From assembly GCA_014799685.1 (NCBI GenBank), contig JAAVHN010000026.1, positions 269,223 through 310,392 on the forward strand: a stretch of DNA of 41,170 nt, given 5' to 3'. Each line of letters starts with the position of its first letter. Position 1 is the stretch's first letter. The notes under the pieces were generated by a model. It ran no database searches. It saw nothing but the letters and a program-made list of their open reading frames with translations, and was not told the DNA's origin. The DNA comes from Subdoligranulum sp. (GTDB lineage Bacteria > Bacillota > Clostridia > Oscillospirales > Ruminococcaceae). Positions 16,169-25,984 of this stretch are shown here, piece by piece. A program made the position numbers and the translations under genes.

Positions 16169-16597
16169 ATGATACAAGACACCAAACGCTACGACATTGC
16201 AACCATTGTCGTCAGCCTCATCCTCGGCATCGCCTTTGCGGTTCTGGTACTTTTCTTCCCCGCGGTGTATCCGCTGGGTTATCTCTTCGGCTTTTTGCTC
16301 AGTATCATCGCGCTCGCACTGGAGGTCATCACCGCCTCCAGCCTGCTGCGGCAGGACAGACACCTGAACCGCTGTATTTGCAGCACGAGTCTGTGGGTAT
16401 TGATCCCCGCCATCGTGCTGTTCGCGGCCTCCATGCTGGGCGCTCTGCTGTCCGCGCTGAACGTGGCCACCGGCATCCTCTTCCCCATCATCACGTTCGC
16501 GATCTATACACTCATCTCGTTTACCTTCTTCGGCTTATACCGCTTCCTCGTCTGCCTGTCCAAGGCCGGCTGCAGGGACTGCGGCTGCGATCAGTAA
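16169..16597 (+). CDS. Small four-helix membrane protein with cysteine-rich tail
   Basis: 142 residues with four membrane helices (about 10-30, 33-55, 74-95 and 100-130). Cysteines sit in the middle loop (NRCICSTS) and at the C-terminal end (GCRDCGCDQ), which could hold a metal. Start ATG 16169 with AAGGAG upstream. No family recognised. It follows the His/Cys-rich protein on the same strand and ends before the palindromic terminator at 16633-16670, so the two form a bicistronic unit. Confidence 0.8.
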   Translation: MIQDTKRYDIATIVVSLILGIAFAVLVLFFPAVYPLGYLFGFLLSIIALALEVITASSLLRQDRHLNRCICSTSLWVLIPAIVLFAASMLGALLSALNVATGILFPIITFAIYTLISFTFFGLYRFLVCLSKAGCRDCGCDQ

Positions 16598-16632
16598 TGC
16601 AGTTGCCGCATTGCAAGTAATCCACCGACAGC

Positions 16633-16670
16633 AACAGCGAGCCGCGCCCGGCCGGGCGCGGCTCGCTGTT
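16633..16670. terminator. Perfect 38-base palindrome, probable transcription stop
   Basis: Arms 16633-16651 and 16652-16670 are exact reverse complements (19 bases each, mostly G/C, with CCCGG/CCGGG at the centre). It lies 36 bases past the stop of the membrane-protein gene. No long T-run follows, so release may need more than the hairpin. Confidence 0.6.
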
Positions 16671-16952
16671 CTGATTGCTGCCGCTTTCCTTAAAATTTCT
16701 TTTCAACCGGATGGCGTTTGATGCAAATTTCGTTGCAAAACATCAAAATGCCGTTTGCATTTCAGTCCGGTTCACGTTCCGGGATGCGGAAACACCACAA
16801 AAAAACAGAAAGCATTCTTTAAAAGCGAAACAAAAGCGAAACATTCAAAGCAAATAAACGGGAGAAAAGTCGTATACGCTTATTTCAAACTCAAATTGAT
16901 GCAGTCAAGCACCCAGCTGCCCGCAAATACAGCATTGTAAATTGTGGATTTC
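16671..16952. other. Intergenic stretch between the palindrome and uvrA terminator
   Basis: About 280 A-rich bases. I see no gene, promoter or repeat that I can support. Confidence 0.5.
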
Positions 16953-16973
16953 AAAAAAGGCTCAGCCCTTTTT
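16953..16973 (-). terminator. Intrinsic terminator overlapping the uvrA stop codon
   Basis: On the minus strand the Lys-Lys-Gly codons and the TGA form AAAAAGGGC-TGA-GCC-TTTTTT, a nine-base-pair stem with a three-base loop whose 3' arm is itself the T-run. Confidence 0.65.
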
Positions 16974-19889
16974 GCGTTTCGGCGCCGGCTTTCTGCCCGC
17001 CTTCGGCGCTGCAGCATGGCCCGTATCCTGCGATGCCGCATCAGAGCCCGCATCCTCCGGCTCTGTCCCCGCCGCGTCCAGCAGCGGCTTCAGGTACTGC
17101 CCCGTATAAGAGGCCGCGCACTGCGCCACCTGCTCCGGCGTGCCCTGTGCCACAATCGTACCGCCCGCGTTGCCGCCCTCCGGCCCCAGGTCGATGATAT
17201 AGTCCGCGCGCTTGATCACGTCCAGATTGTGCTCAATGATGATCACGGTGTTTCCGGCCTCCACAAGGCGATCAATCACATCCACCAGCTTGTGCACATC
17301 GTCGATGTGCAGGCCGGTCGTGGGCTCGTCCATGATATATACAGTCTTGCCTGTGCCGGGCTTTGCCAGCTCCAGCGCCAGCTTCACGCGCTGCGCCTCG
17401 CCGCCGGAAAGCGTCGTCGCGCTCTGCCCCATTTTCACATAGCCAAGGCCGACATCCACCAGCGTTTGGATCTTGCGGTGAATCTTCGGCTGGTGCTCAA
17501 AAAAGCTGCACGCCTCCTCCACCGTCATATTCAGCACGTCGCTGATGGTTTTGCCCTTGTAGCGCACCTCCAGCGTCTCCCGGTTATAGCGCGCGCCGCC
17601 GCACACCTCGCACGGAACAAAGATATCCGGCAGAAAATGCATCTCAATCTGAATGATGCCGTCGCCCTCGCAGGCCTCGCACCGGCCGCCCTTGACGTTG
17701 AAGCTGAAGCGGCCCGGCCCGTAGCCGCGCATCTTTGCCTCCTGCGTCTGTGAAAAAACGTTGCGGATATCGGTAAAAACACCTGTATAGGTGGCAGGAT
17801 TCGAGCGCGGCGTGCGCCCGATGGGCGATTGGTCGATGCCGATCACCTTATCCACATATTCCAGCCCCAGCATCGCCTGATGCGCGCCTGCCTTCAACCG
17901 TGCGCCGTTCAGCTCCGCCGCAAGCTTTTTGTACAGAATCTCATTGATCAGCGAGGATTTTCCGCTGCCGGAAATGCCGGTGACGCATGTTACCTTTCCA
18001 AGTGGGATCTTGACATCGACATTTTGCAGGTTGTTCTGCCTCGCGCCCCTGATTTCAATGAATTTGCCGTTTCCTGCACGCCGCGTGCGCGGGACCGCGA
18101 TCTTTTTGCGGCCGGAGAGATAGTCGCCTGTCACACTGCGCGGCGCGGCGCAAATATCCTGCACCGTGCCCTCTGCCACAAGCTCGCCGCCATGCACGCC
18201 TGCGCCCGGCCCGATGTCCACGATCCAATCCGCCTCGCGCATCGTCTCCTCGTCATGCTCCACCACGATGAGCGTATTGCCCAGATCGCGCAGGCGTTTG
18301 AGCGTGGCGATCAGCTTTGCGTTGTCGCGCTGGTGCAGGCCGATGCTGGGCTCATCGAGCACATACAAAACGCCCGTCAGCGCCGATCCGATCTGCGTGG
18401 CCAGCCGGATGCGCTGGCTCTCGCCGCCCGAAAGCGTCGCCGCATTGCGCGCCAATGTAAGATAATCCAACCCCACGTTCTGCAAAAAGCCCAGGCGTTC
18501 TCGGATCTCTTTCAGAATGCCGTCCGCAATCTGGTGCTCCCGGTCGGTAAGCTGCATATTTTGGATGAAATCCAATTCCTCCCGGATGCTCATCTGCGTA
18601 AACTGGCTGATGTTGATGCCGCCCACCGTGACGGCGAGGCTCGTGGGCTTCAGCCGGTCGCCGTGGCAGTCCGGGCAGTTTACCGCCGTCATCACACCCT
18701 GAATCTCTTCCTTCATCCATTCGGAATTCGTTTCGCGGAAGCGGCGCTCCAAATTCGGGATCAGGCCCTCAAACTCGGTGCGGTATGTTCCGAAGCCGCG
18801 GTCGGTCTCCCGCGTCAGCTCTAACTTTTCACTGCCGGTGCCGTAGAGCAGCGCGCGCACGCCTTCGGCGGAGATATCCTTGATCTTGGTGTCCAGTGTA
18901 AAACCATACCGCTTGCCAAGGCCCTTATAATACATTTCGCTCACGGAGCCCTCGGCGTAATACCAGCCGCTCGCCTTAATTGCCCCCTCGCGAATGGAGA
19001 GATTGTGGTTCGGCAATACCATGGCCGGGTCCACCTGCATGAATACGCCAAGGCCCGTACAGCGCTCGCACGCGCCGAACGGATTGTTGAACGAGAACAT
19101 CCGCGGCGCAAGCTCCTCGATGGAAATGCCGTGCTCCGGGCAGGCATAGTTCTGGCTGAACTTCATTTCCTCGCCGCCGATCACGTCGATCGTCACAAGA
19201 CCGCCCGTCAGGCCGGTGGCCGTCTCGATGGAATCCGCCAGCCGGCTCTGGATCTCGCCGTTTACCACAAGGCGGTCCACCACCACCTCCACGGTGTGCT
19301 TTTTGTTCTTTTCAAGCGCAATCTCCTCGTCCAGCTCGTAAAGATCCCCGTCCACACGCACACGCGCAAAGCCGGCGCGGCGCGCGGCGTCGAATTCCTT
19401 TTGCTGTGTTCCCTTGCGGCCGCGCACCACAGGCGCAAGCACCTGAAAGCGCGTTCCCCCGGGCAGGCGCAGCACCTCGTCCACCATCTGGTCCACCGTC
19501 TGCTGGCTGATCACACGCCCGCACACCGGGCAGTGCGGAATGCCGATGCGCGCATACATCAGGCGCAGGTAGTCGTACACCTCCGTCACCGTGCCCACCG
19601 TGGAGCGCGGATTGCGCGAGGTCGTTTTCTGGTCGATGGAGATGGCCGGGGAAAGGCCCTGGATCTCGTCCACGTCCGGCTTTTCCATCTGCCCCAAAAA
19701 CTGCCGCGCGTAGCTGGAGAGGCTCTCCATATAGCGCCGCTGTCCGTCCGCATAGATGGTATCGAACGCGAGCGAGGATTTTCCGCTGCCGGAAAGCCCT
19801 GTCATAACGATCAGCTTATCGCGCGGAAGCGTCACATCAATATTTTTCAGATTGTTCATCCGCGCGCCTTTGATCACGATCTTGTCCAT
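16962..19889 (-). CDS. uvrA: Excinuclease ABC subunit A
   Basis: 975 residues. UvrA is the ATP-dependent damage sensor that loads UvrB in nucleotide excision repair. Both ABC modules are present: Walker A motifs [14 protein letters not shown] and [15 protein letters not shown], signature motifs LSGGESQR and LSGGEAQR, and zinc-finger cysteines ([22 protein letters not shown]). The protein ends in an extra Ala/Pro/Lys tail of about 35 residues ending in PKRKKG, beyond the usual UvrA end. Start ATG 19889 lies one base after the uvrB stop (TAA-T-ATG), so the two genes are coupled. Confidence 0.97.
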   Translation of the reverse strand: MDKIVIKGARMNNLKNIDVTLPRDKLIVMTGLSGSGKSSLAFDTIYADGQRRYMESLSSYARQFLGQMEKPDVDEIQGLSPAISIDQKTTSRNPRSTVGTVTEVYDYLRLMYARIGIPHCPVCGRVISQQTVDQMVDEVLRLPGGTRFQVLAPVVRGRKGTQQKEFDAARRAGFARVRVDGDLYELDEEIALEKNKKHTVEVVVDRLVVNGEIQSRLADSIETATGLTGGLVTIDVIGGEEMKFSQNYACPEHGISIEELAPRMFSFNNPFGACERCTGLGVFMQVDPAMVLPNHNLSIREGAIKASGWYYAEGSVSEMYYKGLGKRYGFTLDTKIKDISAEGVRALLYGTGSEKLELTRETDRGFGTYRTEFEGLIPNLERRFRETNSEWMKEEIQGVMTAVNCPDCHGDRLKPTSLAVTVGGINISQFTQMSIREELDFIQNMQLTDREHQIADGILKEIRERLGFLQNVGLDYLTLARNAATLSGGESQRIRLATQIGSALTGVLYVLDEPSIGLHQRDNAKLIATLKRLRDLGNTLIVVEHDEETMREADWIVDIGPGAGVHGGELVAEGTVQDICAAPRSVTGDYLSGRKKIAVPRTRRAGNGKFIEIRGARQNNLQNVDVKIPLGKVTCVTGISGSGKSSLINEILYKKLAAELNGARLKAGAHQAMLGLEYVDKVIGIDQSPIGRTPRSNPATYTGVFTDIRNVFSQTQEAKMRGYGPGRFSFNVKGGRCEACEGDGIIQIEMHFLPDIFVPCEVCGGARYNRETLEVRYKGKTISDVLNMTVEEACSFFEHQPKIHRKIQTLVDVGLGYVKMGQSATTLSGGEAQRVKLALELAKPGTGKTVYIMDEPTTGLHIDDVHKLVDVIDRLVEAGNTVIIIEHNLDVIKRADYIIDLGPEGGNAGGTIVAQGTPEQVAQCAASYTGQYLKPLLDAAGTEPEDAGSDAASQDTGHAAAPKAGRKPAPKRKKG

Positions 19890-19890
19890 A

Positions 19891-21891
19891 TTACAGTTTC
19901 GTTTTCCTTTCCGCCTGCTTGCGCAGCTTTTCGATCCGGTCACGCAGGAATGCCGCGTGCTCGAATTCCAATATTTTGGCCGCTTCCTTCATTTCGCGCG
20001 TCAGCTGCGCGATCTTCTGCTCGATCTCCGCGCGGCTCATACGCTTCGCGGGTTTGTCCGGCTCGTCCTCTTTCGAGGAGATCTCGAGCACGCCCATGCC
20101 GCCGATCTCTTTTACGATCGTCTTCGGCACGATGCCGTTTGCGGTGTTGTACGCCTCCTGAATGCCGCGGCGGCGCTCGGTCTCCACGATGGCGCGCTCC
20201 ATCGAGGGGGTAACGGCGTCTGCATACATGATTACGACACCGTCCGCATTGCGCGCCGCGCGGCCGATGGTCTGCACAAGGCTCGTTTCGCTGCGCAAAA
20301 AGCCCTCTTTGTCCGCGTCTAAAATCGCGACCAGCGACACCTCCGGCAAATCCAGCCCTTCACGCAGCAGGTTGATGCCGACGATCACATCGATCGTCCC
20401 CTTGCGCAGGTCGCGCATCAGCTCCACGCGCTCGAACGTATCCACCTCGTGGTGCATATATTTTACTTTTACGCCGTGGTCGGAGAGATAGTCTGTTAAA
20501 TCCTCGGCCATTTTTTTGGTGAGCGTTGTCACCAGAACGCGTTCGCCGCGCGCGCTGCGCGTGTTGATCTCTCCCAGCAAATCTTCGATTTGCCCCTCCA
20601 CGGGCTTCACAATCACGCGCGGATCCAAAAGCCCGGTGGGGCGGATCACCTGTTCGACGATCTGGGTGGACTGCTCCCGCTCATACTCACCGGGCGTGGC
20701 CGAGACGAACACCGTCTGGTTCAGCTTCGATTCAAATTCCTCGTACCGCAGCGGGCGGTTGTCGAACGCGGACGGCAGGCGGAAGCCGTAATCCACCAGG
20801 CTCTTTTTACGGGCAAAATCGCCGCCGTACATCGCGCGCAGCTGGGGCAGCATCACGTGGCTCTCATCCACGAACAACAGGAAATCCTCCGGAAAATAGT
20901 CGAGCAGCGTCGTCGGCGTAGAGCCCGGCGCGCGGCCGGACAGCACCGCGGAATAATTCTCGATGCCCTTGCACACGCCCACCTCCGTGAGCATCTCGAT
21001 ATCGTAATTCGTGCGCTGGGCGATGCGCTGGGCCTCCAGAAGCTTGCCCTGCTCGGTGAATGCCTTCACCTGCGCATCCATCTCGTCGCGGATATTGGCA
21101 AGGCCCACCTGCATTTTATCGCCGGACACAATATAGTGGCTGGCAGGAAAAATGGCGATATGCCGGATCACGGCATGCCGCTCGCCCGTGAGGGCGTTCA
21201 CCTCGCTGATGCGGTCCACTTCATCGCCGAAAAACTCGATGCGAATGGCGACGTCATTCATATAGGCGAGGTTGATCTCGACGATATCACCCCGCACGCG
21301 GAATTTATTGCGCACGAAATTCAGATCGTTGCGCTCATATTGCAGTGTCACCAGGCGGCGCATCAGCTCCTCGCGGCTCAGCGTCATGCCCTGCCGCACG
21401 CTGATGACCATGCTGCGGTAATCGATCGGGTCGCCCAGCGAATAGATGCACGAGACGCTGGCGACGATGATCACGTCGCGCCGCTCCGACAGCGCCGCCG
21501 TAGCGGAATGGCGCAGCCGGTCGATCTCGTCGTTGATGGCGCTGTCCTTCTCAATATAGGTATCCGTGCTGGGGATATACGCCTCCGGCTGATAATAATC
21601 GTAGTAGCTGACAAAATACTCCACCGCATTGTCCGGAAAAAACTCCTTGAACTCGGTGCAAAGCTGCGCCGCCAGCGTTTTATTGTGCGCCAATACCAAC
21701 GTGGGACGGTTCAGATTCGCGATCACGTTTGCCATCGTGAACGTTTTGCCGCTGCCTGTTACTCCCAGCAGCGTCTGGCATTTGTCGCCGCGCAGCAGGC
21801 CGTCCGTCAGCTGTGCAATCGCCTCCGGCTGGTCTCCCGTCGGCTGATAGGGCGCCTTTAAGATAAACCGATCGTTTTGTTCCTCCCCCAT
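19891..21891 (-). CDS. uvrB: Excinuclease ABC subunit B
   Basis: 666 residues. UvrB is the helicase-like subunit that verifies damage and recruits UvrC. Seen are Walker [14 protein letters not shown], the beta-hairpin region [17 protein letters not shown], the motif VI stretch QTIGRAARN and the C-terminal UVR domain ([19 protein letters not shown]). Two ATGs are possible; I choose 21891 because AGGGGAGG lies six bases upstream, while it would touch the ATG at 21897. No gapped GAAC/GTTC LexA box was found upstream. Confidence 0.97.
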   Translation of the reverse strand: MGEEQNDRFILKAPYQPTGDQPEAIAQLTDGLLRGDKCQTLLGVTGSGKTFTMANVIANLNRPTLVLAHNKTLAAQLCTEFKEFFPDNAVEYFVSYYDYYQPEAYIPSTDTYIEKDSAINDEIDRLRHSATAALSERRDVIIVASVSCIYSLGDPIDYRSMVISVRQGMTLSREELMRRLVTLQYERNDLNFVRNKFRVRGDIVEINLAYMNDVAIRIEFFGDEVDRISEVNALTGERHAVIRHIAIFPASHYIVSGDKMQVGLANIRDEMDAQVKAFTEQGKLLEAQRIAQRTNYDIEMLTEVGVCKGIENYSAVLSGRAPGSTPTTLLDYFPEDFLLFVDESHVMLPQLRAMYGGDFARKKSLVDYGFRLPSAFDNRPLRYEEFESKLNQTVFVSATPGEYEREQSTQIVEQVIRPTGLLDPRVIVKPVEGQIEDLLGEINTRSARGERVLVTTLTKKMAEDLTDYLSDHGVKVKYMHHEVDTFERVELMRDLRKGTIDVIVGINLLREGLDLPEVSLVAILDADKEGFLRSETSLVQTIGRAARNADGVVIMYADAVTPSMERAIVETERRRGIQEAYNTANGIVPKTIVKEIGGMGVLEISSKEDEPDKPAKRMSRAEIEQKIAQLTREMKEAAKILEFEHAAFLRDRIEKLRKQAERKTKL

Positions 21892-21947
21892 GCGCATCCT
21901 CCCCTGACCCTGCGGCTATGATCGTTTGATAAACACCTTTAGGTTGT

Positions 21948-21976
21948 ATTATAGCAAAAATATAAATAAAATGCAA
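21948..21976 (-). promoter_or_regulatory. Promoter of the uvrBA operon
   Basis: On the minus strand TTGCAT (21976-21971), 17 bases, TATAAT (21953-21948). An imperfect dyad (AACACC/GGTTGT, about 21931-21946) lies immediately downstream and could be an operator, but it does not match the LexA consensus. Confidence 0.78.
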
Positions 21977-22132
21977 TCCTGAATTCAGCGATTTTCGCAT
22001 TTTATTCGCAATCATTTTGTGCAATAAGACGATATCTGTTTTTGAAATTCTATTTTCTCTCGATTCTCTTGCCGTTTCACCTGTAACAAAAGCACAACGA
22101 ACACCATAAGGTTGTTTTTCAGCCAGAAAATT

Positions 22133-24346
22133 TTATCCCGCGAACAACCGCGCAAGGTTCGCTACCAACGCACAGGCCGTCAATCCCGCAGCGGTGGGCA
22201 GCAGAACCGCCGCCGCCGTCCATTTCCAGCTCTGCGTCTCCTTGTGGATCGTCAGGCAGGTGGTGGAGCAGGGCCAGTGCATCAGCGAAAACAGCATCGT
22301 GCACACCGCCGTCACCCACGTCCAGCCGTTTTGCACCAAAAGCGCCCGCAGCAGGGAGAGATCGTTCATCTCCACAAGGCTGCCCTTGGCGAGATATGCC
22401 ATAATGATGATGGGCACAACGATCTCGTTCGCGGGAAACCCCAACAGAAACGCCAGCAGAATTACCCCATCCAGCCCGAAAAAGCGCGCGATCGGATCCA
22501 GTGCCGCCGCACTGGCCGCCAGCAGTGTACGGCCGTAAACCGTCAGATTTGCCATACACCACAGCAGCACGCCTGCCGGCGCCGCCACCACTGCGGCACG
22601 GCCCAGCACAAACAGCGTGCGATCCAGCACCGAGCGCACCAGCACCTTGCCCAGCTGCGGCCGGCGGTAAGGCGGCAGCTCCAGCGTAAACGACGAGGGC
22701 ACGCCGCGCAGCACCGTACCCGAGAGCGCGCGGGACGCAAGAAACGTCATCCCCACGCCCAGCAGCACAAGGCCAGTGAGCAGCAGCGCCGAGAGCAGCG
22801 ACGCGCCGATACCGCCGGAGGTACCGACAAAAAACATCGTCAGAATCGCAATCAGCGTGGGAAAGCGCCCGTTGCACGGCACAAAGCTGTTCGTCAAAAT
22901 CGCGATCAGCCTCTCGCGCGGCGAATCGATGATGCGGCAGCCCACAACGCCCGCCGCATTGCAGCCAAAGCCCATTGCCATGGTGAGCGCCTGTTTTCCG
23001 CAGGCATGGCATTTCTGGAAGCAGTGGTCCAGATTGAACGCCACACGGGGCAGGTAGCCCAGATCCTCCAGCAGCGTAAACAGCGGAAAAAAGATCGCCA
23101 TCGGCGGCAGCATCACGGAGACCACCCAGGCCAGCACCCGGTATGCGCCGTCCACCGTCAGCCCGCGCAGCCATTCGGGCGCGCCGCATACAGCAAGCCA
23201 CTCCGAAAGCCGCTCGCCGAACCGGAACAAAACATCTGCAAGCAGCTGTGACGGCACGTTGGCCCCGGTGATCGTCAGCCAGAAGACGCCGAGCAAAAGC
23301 AGCAGCATCAGCGGAAAGCCCGTGCGCCGGCTCGTCAGGATGCGGTCGATCTTTCTGTCGCGCCGTTCCCGCTTCGTTGGTTTCTTTTGGATCACATCCG
23401 CACAGAGCTCCGCGGCCGTATGCACAAGGCCGTCCGCGATCGCGTCGCGCAGCGCCGTCTGCGTCATCTGCGCCTCGCTTAAAACCTGCTTTGCCTCCGA
23501 TAAAGCGCGCGCCACCCCCGGCTGCCGGACAAGCGGAAAACCGAGCATGCAGTCAATCCCCTCGCAAAGCGCCTCGTCGCCCTCCAGCAGGCGCAGTGCC
23601 AGCCAGCGCGGGCTGGGCGATTGTTCCGGGATCGCGCCGGATACCGCCGGAATCAAGAGCGCCAGCGCCCGTTCGACCGGATCGGGATAGCGCACCGGAC
23701 AGCAGGAAGCAAAACAGCACCCCGGACAACAGGGAGCGGCGGGCCTGGAACCGGCGCTTTCGGGACAATGCCCACACGTTTTTTCCTGCGTAACATGTGC
23801 CACCGCACGCATCAGTTCAGGCAGGCCCTCGCCGGCGCGCGCAGACGCCGGCACTACCGGCACGCCCAGACGCGCTTCCAGGCGTTCAAAATCCACTGAT
23901 GTTCCGCGCTGACGGGCCTCGTCCATCAGGTTGACGCAAACCACAACATGGCGTGTGATTTCCATCGTCTGCAGCGCAAGGTTCAGATTGCGCTCCAAGC
24001 ACGACGCGTCACACACCACCACAACGGCATCCGCGCCGCCAAAACAGATAAAATCCCGCGCGGCCTGTTCCTCGGCAGAATGCGCCATCAGCGAATAGCT
24101 GCCCGGCGTATCCACCAGAAGATATCTTCTGCCCTGCACCTCGCAAACGCCCTGTGCGCTGACGACTGTTTTGCCGGGCCAATTCCCCGTATGTTGATGT
24201 AAATTGGTCAACGCATTGAACACTGTGGATTTGCCCACATTCGGGTTGCCCGCCAGCGCCACAACCGTTTCCTGCTCCCCTGTCCGTGTGCGCAGATCCC
24301 TCCGTTCCGGCGCACACGCACCGGCAAAACCGCTCTTTCGATTCAT
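22133..24346 (-). CDS. feoB: Ferrous iron transporter FeoB
   Basis: 737 residues. FeoB imports Fe2+ using a cytosolic G domain joined to a membrane pore. The G domain shows G1 GNPNVGKST (33-41), the switch HTGNWPGKTV, G3 DTPGSYSL and G4 NLMDE. Two Gate domains follow; the first has the GFGCNAAGVVGCRI segment with its conserved cysteine. Unusual: eight cysteines between residues 191 and 216 (TCGHC, CCPGCC, SCC) where the G domain meets the guanine-dissociation-inhibitor domain. Start ATG 24346 with AGAGGGG upstream. It follows feoA in the same orientation after a 211-base gap with no convincing gene. Confidence 0.95.
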   Translation of the reverse strand: MNRKSGFAGACAPERRDLRTRTGEQETVVALAGNPNVGKSTVFNALTNLHQHTGNWPGKTVVSAQGVCEVQGRRYLLVDTPGSYSLMAHSAEEQAARDFICFGGADAVVVVCDASCLERNLNLALQTMEITRHVVVCVNLMDEARQRGTSVDFERLEARLGVPVVPASARAGEGLPELMRAVAHVTQEKTCGHCPESAGSRPAAPCCPGCCFASCCPVRYPDPVERALALLIPAVSGAIPEQSPSPRWLALRLLEGDEALCEGIDCMLGFPLVRQPGVARALSEAKQVLSEAQMTQTALRDAIADGLVHTAAELCADVIQKKPTKRERRDRKIDRILTSRRTGFPLMLLLLLGVFWLTITGANVPSQLLADVLFRFGERLSEWLAVCGAPEWLRGLTVDGAYRVLAWVVSVMLPPMAIFFPLFTLLEDLGYLPRVAFNLDHCFQKCHACGKQALTMAMGFGCNAAGVVGCRIIDSPRERLIAILTNSFVPCNGRFPTLIAILTMFFVGTSGGIGASLLSALLLTGLVLLGVGMTFLASRALSGTVLRGVPSSFTLELPPYRRPQLGKVLVRSVLDRTLFVLGRAAVVAAPAGVLLWCMANLTVYGRTLLAASAAALDPIARFFGLDGVILLAFLLGFPANEIVVPIIIMAYLAKGSLVEMNDLSLLRALLVQNGWTWVTAVCTMLFSLMHWPCSTTCLTIHKETQSWKWTAAAVLLPTAAGLTACALVANLARLFAG

Positions 24347-24557
24347 AGCCGTGCCCCTCTTTCTCCCCCTCAATGCAGTACGCACAAATGCAAACGCTGT
24401 CTGCGCAAATCTCTTTCCCCTGCAGCCTTTCTCCACTGCTCTTCGCCGTCTCCTTCTGCAACATGAAAAGCCTTCCGTGTGAAAAGCTGTTTTGATCCGC
24501 GTAAAGCCTTATGCCGTCCGACATACTGTTCGACATTCCGCCTGTCCATACAGCTCT

Positions 24558-24794
24558 TTATTGCATCGTAACCAGAACAAGTGCGGCATCCCTGCGCCGC
24601 AGGGCGATCAACGCGCCCCGAATGCGGTAGGCCGCCGGGTCGCCGGACGGGCTTTTCAGCTCGCACTCCACCTGCGTTCCCGGCGTCAGGCCAAGGTCGA
24701 GCAGCCGGCGGCGCATTCCATTTTGCGCCAGCAATTCTGTAACCCGGGCATGTTCCCCCTCCGGCAGTGCAGCCAGTGATATATTGTGTTCCAT
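24558..24794 (-). CDS. feoA: Ferrous iron transport protein A
   Basis: 78 residues with the small SH3-like FeoA fold: SLAALPEGEHARV, RRRLLDLGLTPGTQVECELKSPSGDPAAYRIRG in two blocks, then LIALRRRDAALVLV. FeoA is a cytosolic partner that modulates FeoB. Start ATG 24794 with AGAGGGTGG upstream. It is the first gene of the feo unit. Confidence 0.92.
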   Translation of the reverse strand: MEHNISLAALPEGEHARVTELLAQNGMRRRLLDLGLTPGTQVECELKSPSGDPAAYRIRGALIALRRRDAALVLVTMQ

Positions 24795-24867
24795 GGATCC
24801 ACCCTCTTTATCCGGCCGGCGTGATGCCGCCATAAGCGGGCCGCCTGCCAAATGTGCAAAACGCCCG

Positions 24868-24904
24868 TATGCCCTTACTATATGGCATAGGGCGTTTTCT
24901 CGTG
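24868..24904. terminator. Hairpin with T's on both sides upstream of feoA
   Basis: CGCCC+TATGCC pairs with GGCATA+GGGCG (one bulged G). TTTTCT follows on plus and GTTTTGC on minus. It could end radC transcripts or act as an attenuator in the feo leader. Confidence 0.55.
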
Positions 24905-24984
24905 ACAGACAGCACAGGACACAAAGAGGCTGCCGGAAATGATATGCCCTCTCCATGTTCGACAGCCTTTTTCACTGCCTCGCA

Positions 24985-25081
24985 GGGAAGAAGCGTATCA
25001 AAAACCGACAGCCCCATATTTTTCCATCTTTTCAGGGAAGATCCGATCAAACCCGCGTGTCCATGCGGTGAGCAAATTTCG
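24985..25081. repeat. Two diverged units resembling the arm of the 38007-38350 palindrome
   Basis: Unit two (25036-25081) starts GGAAGATCCGATCAAACC and continues to CGGTGAGCAAATTT. It matches the left arm at 38009-38052 (GGAAGATCTGATTAAACC to CGGCGAGCAGATTT) with mostly transition differences. Unit one (24985-25028) shares the GGAAGA, ATCAAA, CCGACAG and ATATTTTTCC blocks. Confidence 0.5.
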
Positions 25082-25185
25082 AAAGGTTCTCTGAAGCTGC
25101 AATTGGGTTTTCCCAAAATCCGCAATTGTGTTAGACAAATCGCCGCGGGTGTGTTATGATGCAGAAGGGCAAAACCCTTTCCCGC

Positions 25186-25881
25186 TCACCGGATCCCCCA
25201 GCGGATATTTTCCAGATAGCTTGTCTGCGCAAAGGAAACATATTCGTTTTCACTGTTGAAAATCAGGTGATCCAACAGCTGGATATTCACCAGGCGAAGC
25301 GCCTGATGCACCTCCTGCGTCACCGCCATATCGTCGCCGGAGGGCAGCGTCAGCCCGCGCGGATGATTGTGCGCCAGCACAACGCCCGTTGCGCCGCATT
25401 TCAGCGCTTCGGAAACAATCTTTGCCACGCGCACCGAAGTGGCATTGGCCGTTCCCTCCGAGATCAATACACAGCGCAGCAGCAGGCGGCGGTCGTCCAC
25501 TGCCGCCATGTAGAACGCTTCCTCTGTGCGCCCGAAAAACTTGGGCATGAAAAAATCGCTCACAGCCTTTACACTGTCCAGCGGCATCCGCCTGTGAGAA
25601 CGCTTGTTGTCGAGGTAGTAGCGGCACATCTGCGGAATAAATTTCAAGACCACCGCGGTGGAATGCCCTACGCCGGGCACCTCCTCCAGCTCCTCGATCG
25701 GCGCATCCAGCACATTGGACAGGCTGCCGAACCGGTCGATCAGCGTATGCGCCAATGGATTGGTGTCACCGCGCGCCCGCGCAAGAAACAGCAGAAATTC
25801 CATTGCGTTATGCTCTTCAAATCCGGCCAGGCCCTCCCGCAGAAACCGCTCGTATACGCGCTGGCGATGGTCGTCATGCAT
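25186..25881 (-). CDS. radC: RadC-like JAB/MPN domain protein
   Basis: 231 residues. An N-terminal helix-hairpin-helix region (LEEVPGVGHSTAVVLK) is followed by the MPN/JAMM metalloprotease-like domain with its full motif HNHPRGLTLPSGDD. The family name comes from an old radiation-sensitivity assignment; the biochemical role is not settled. I start at ATG 25881 (MHDDHRQRVYERF), which matches family N termini; a GTG two codons upstream with GAGGG at six bases is equally possible. It is divergent from the RluA-type gene. Confidence 0.88.
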   Translation of the reverse strand: MHDDHRQRVYERFLREGLAGFEEHNAMEFLLFLARARGDTNPLAHTLIDRFGSLSNVLDAPIEELEEVPGVGHSTAVVLKFIPQMCRYYLDNKRSHRRMPLDSVKAVSDFFMPKFFGRTEEAFYMAAVDDRRLLLRCVLISEGTANATSVRVAKIVSEALKCGATGVVLAHNHPRGLTLPSGDDMAVTQEVHQALRLVNIQLLDHLIFNSENEYVSFAQTSYLENIRWGIR

Positions 25882-25984
25882 TCCCACACGCAATTCCCTC
25901 TTTCTCTGGATCTTTCTTTTCCATTGTACACAATTACGAAAAATTTTTCAATTTTTGCGCATTTCCGATCGGAGAGTGAACAAT

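Larger units (their letters stand above)
24795..25185. other. radC-feoA intergenic region with hairpins and repeat fragments
   Basis: No gene. It holds the hairpin at 24868-24904, a GGCTGCCG/CGACAGCC hairpin with a plus-strand T5 (about 24926-24970) and the repeat at 24985-25081. A TTGGG-TTTT-CCCAA mini-hairpin lies near 25103-25116. No clear Fur box was found. Confidence 0.5.

Noticed and set aside
21892-22132. LexA/DinR box in front of uvrB
   Set aside because: No GAAC-N4-GTTC is present; the nearest dyad (AACACC/GGTTGT) does not fit the consensus.
24346-24557. A small Cys-containing frame between feoA and feoB
   Set aside because: No plausible ribosome site or start of its own; it runs out of frame into the feoB start.
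25132-25160. Plus-strand promoter-like TAGACA-17-TATGAT reading into radC antisense
   Set aside because: Spacing is right, but no plus-strand gene follows, and one such match is expected by chance in AT-richer intergenic DNA. Worth noting only if antisense RNA is seen.
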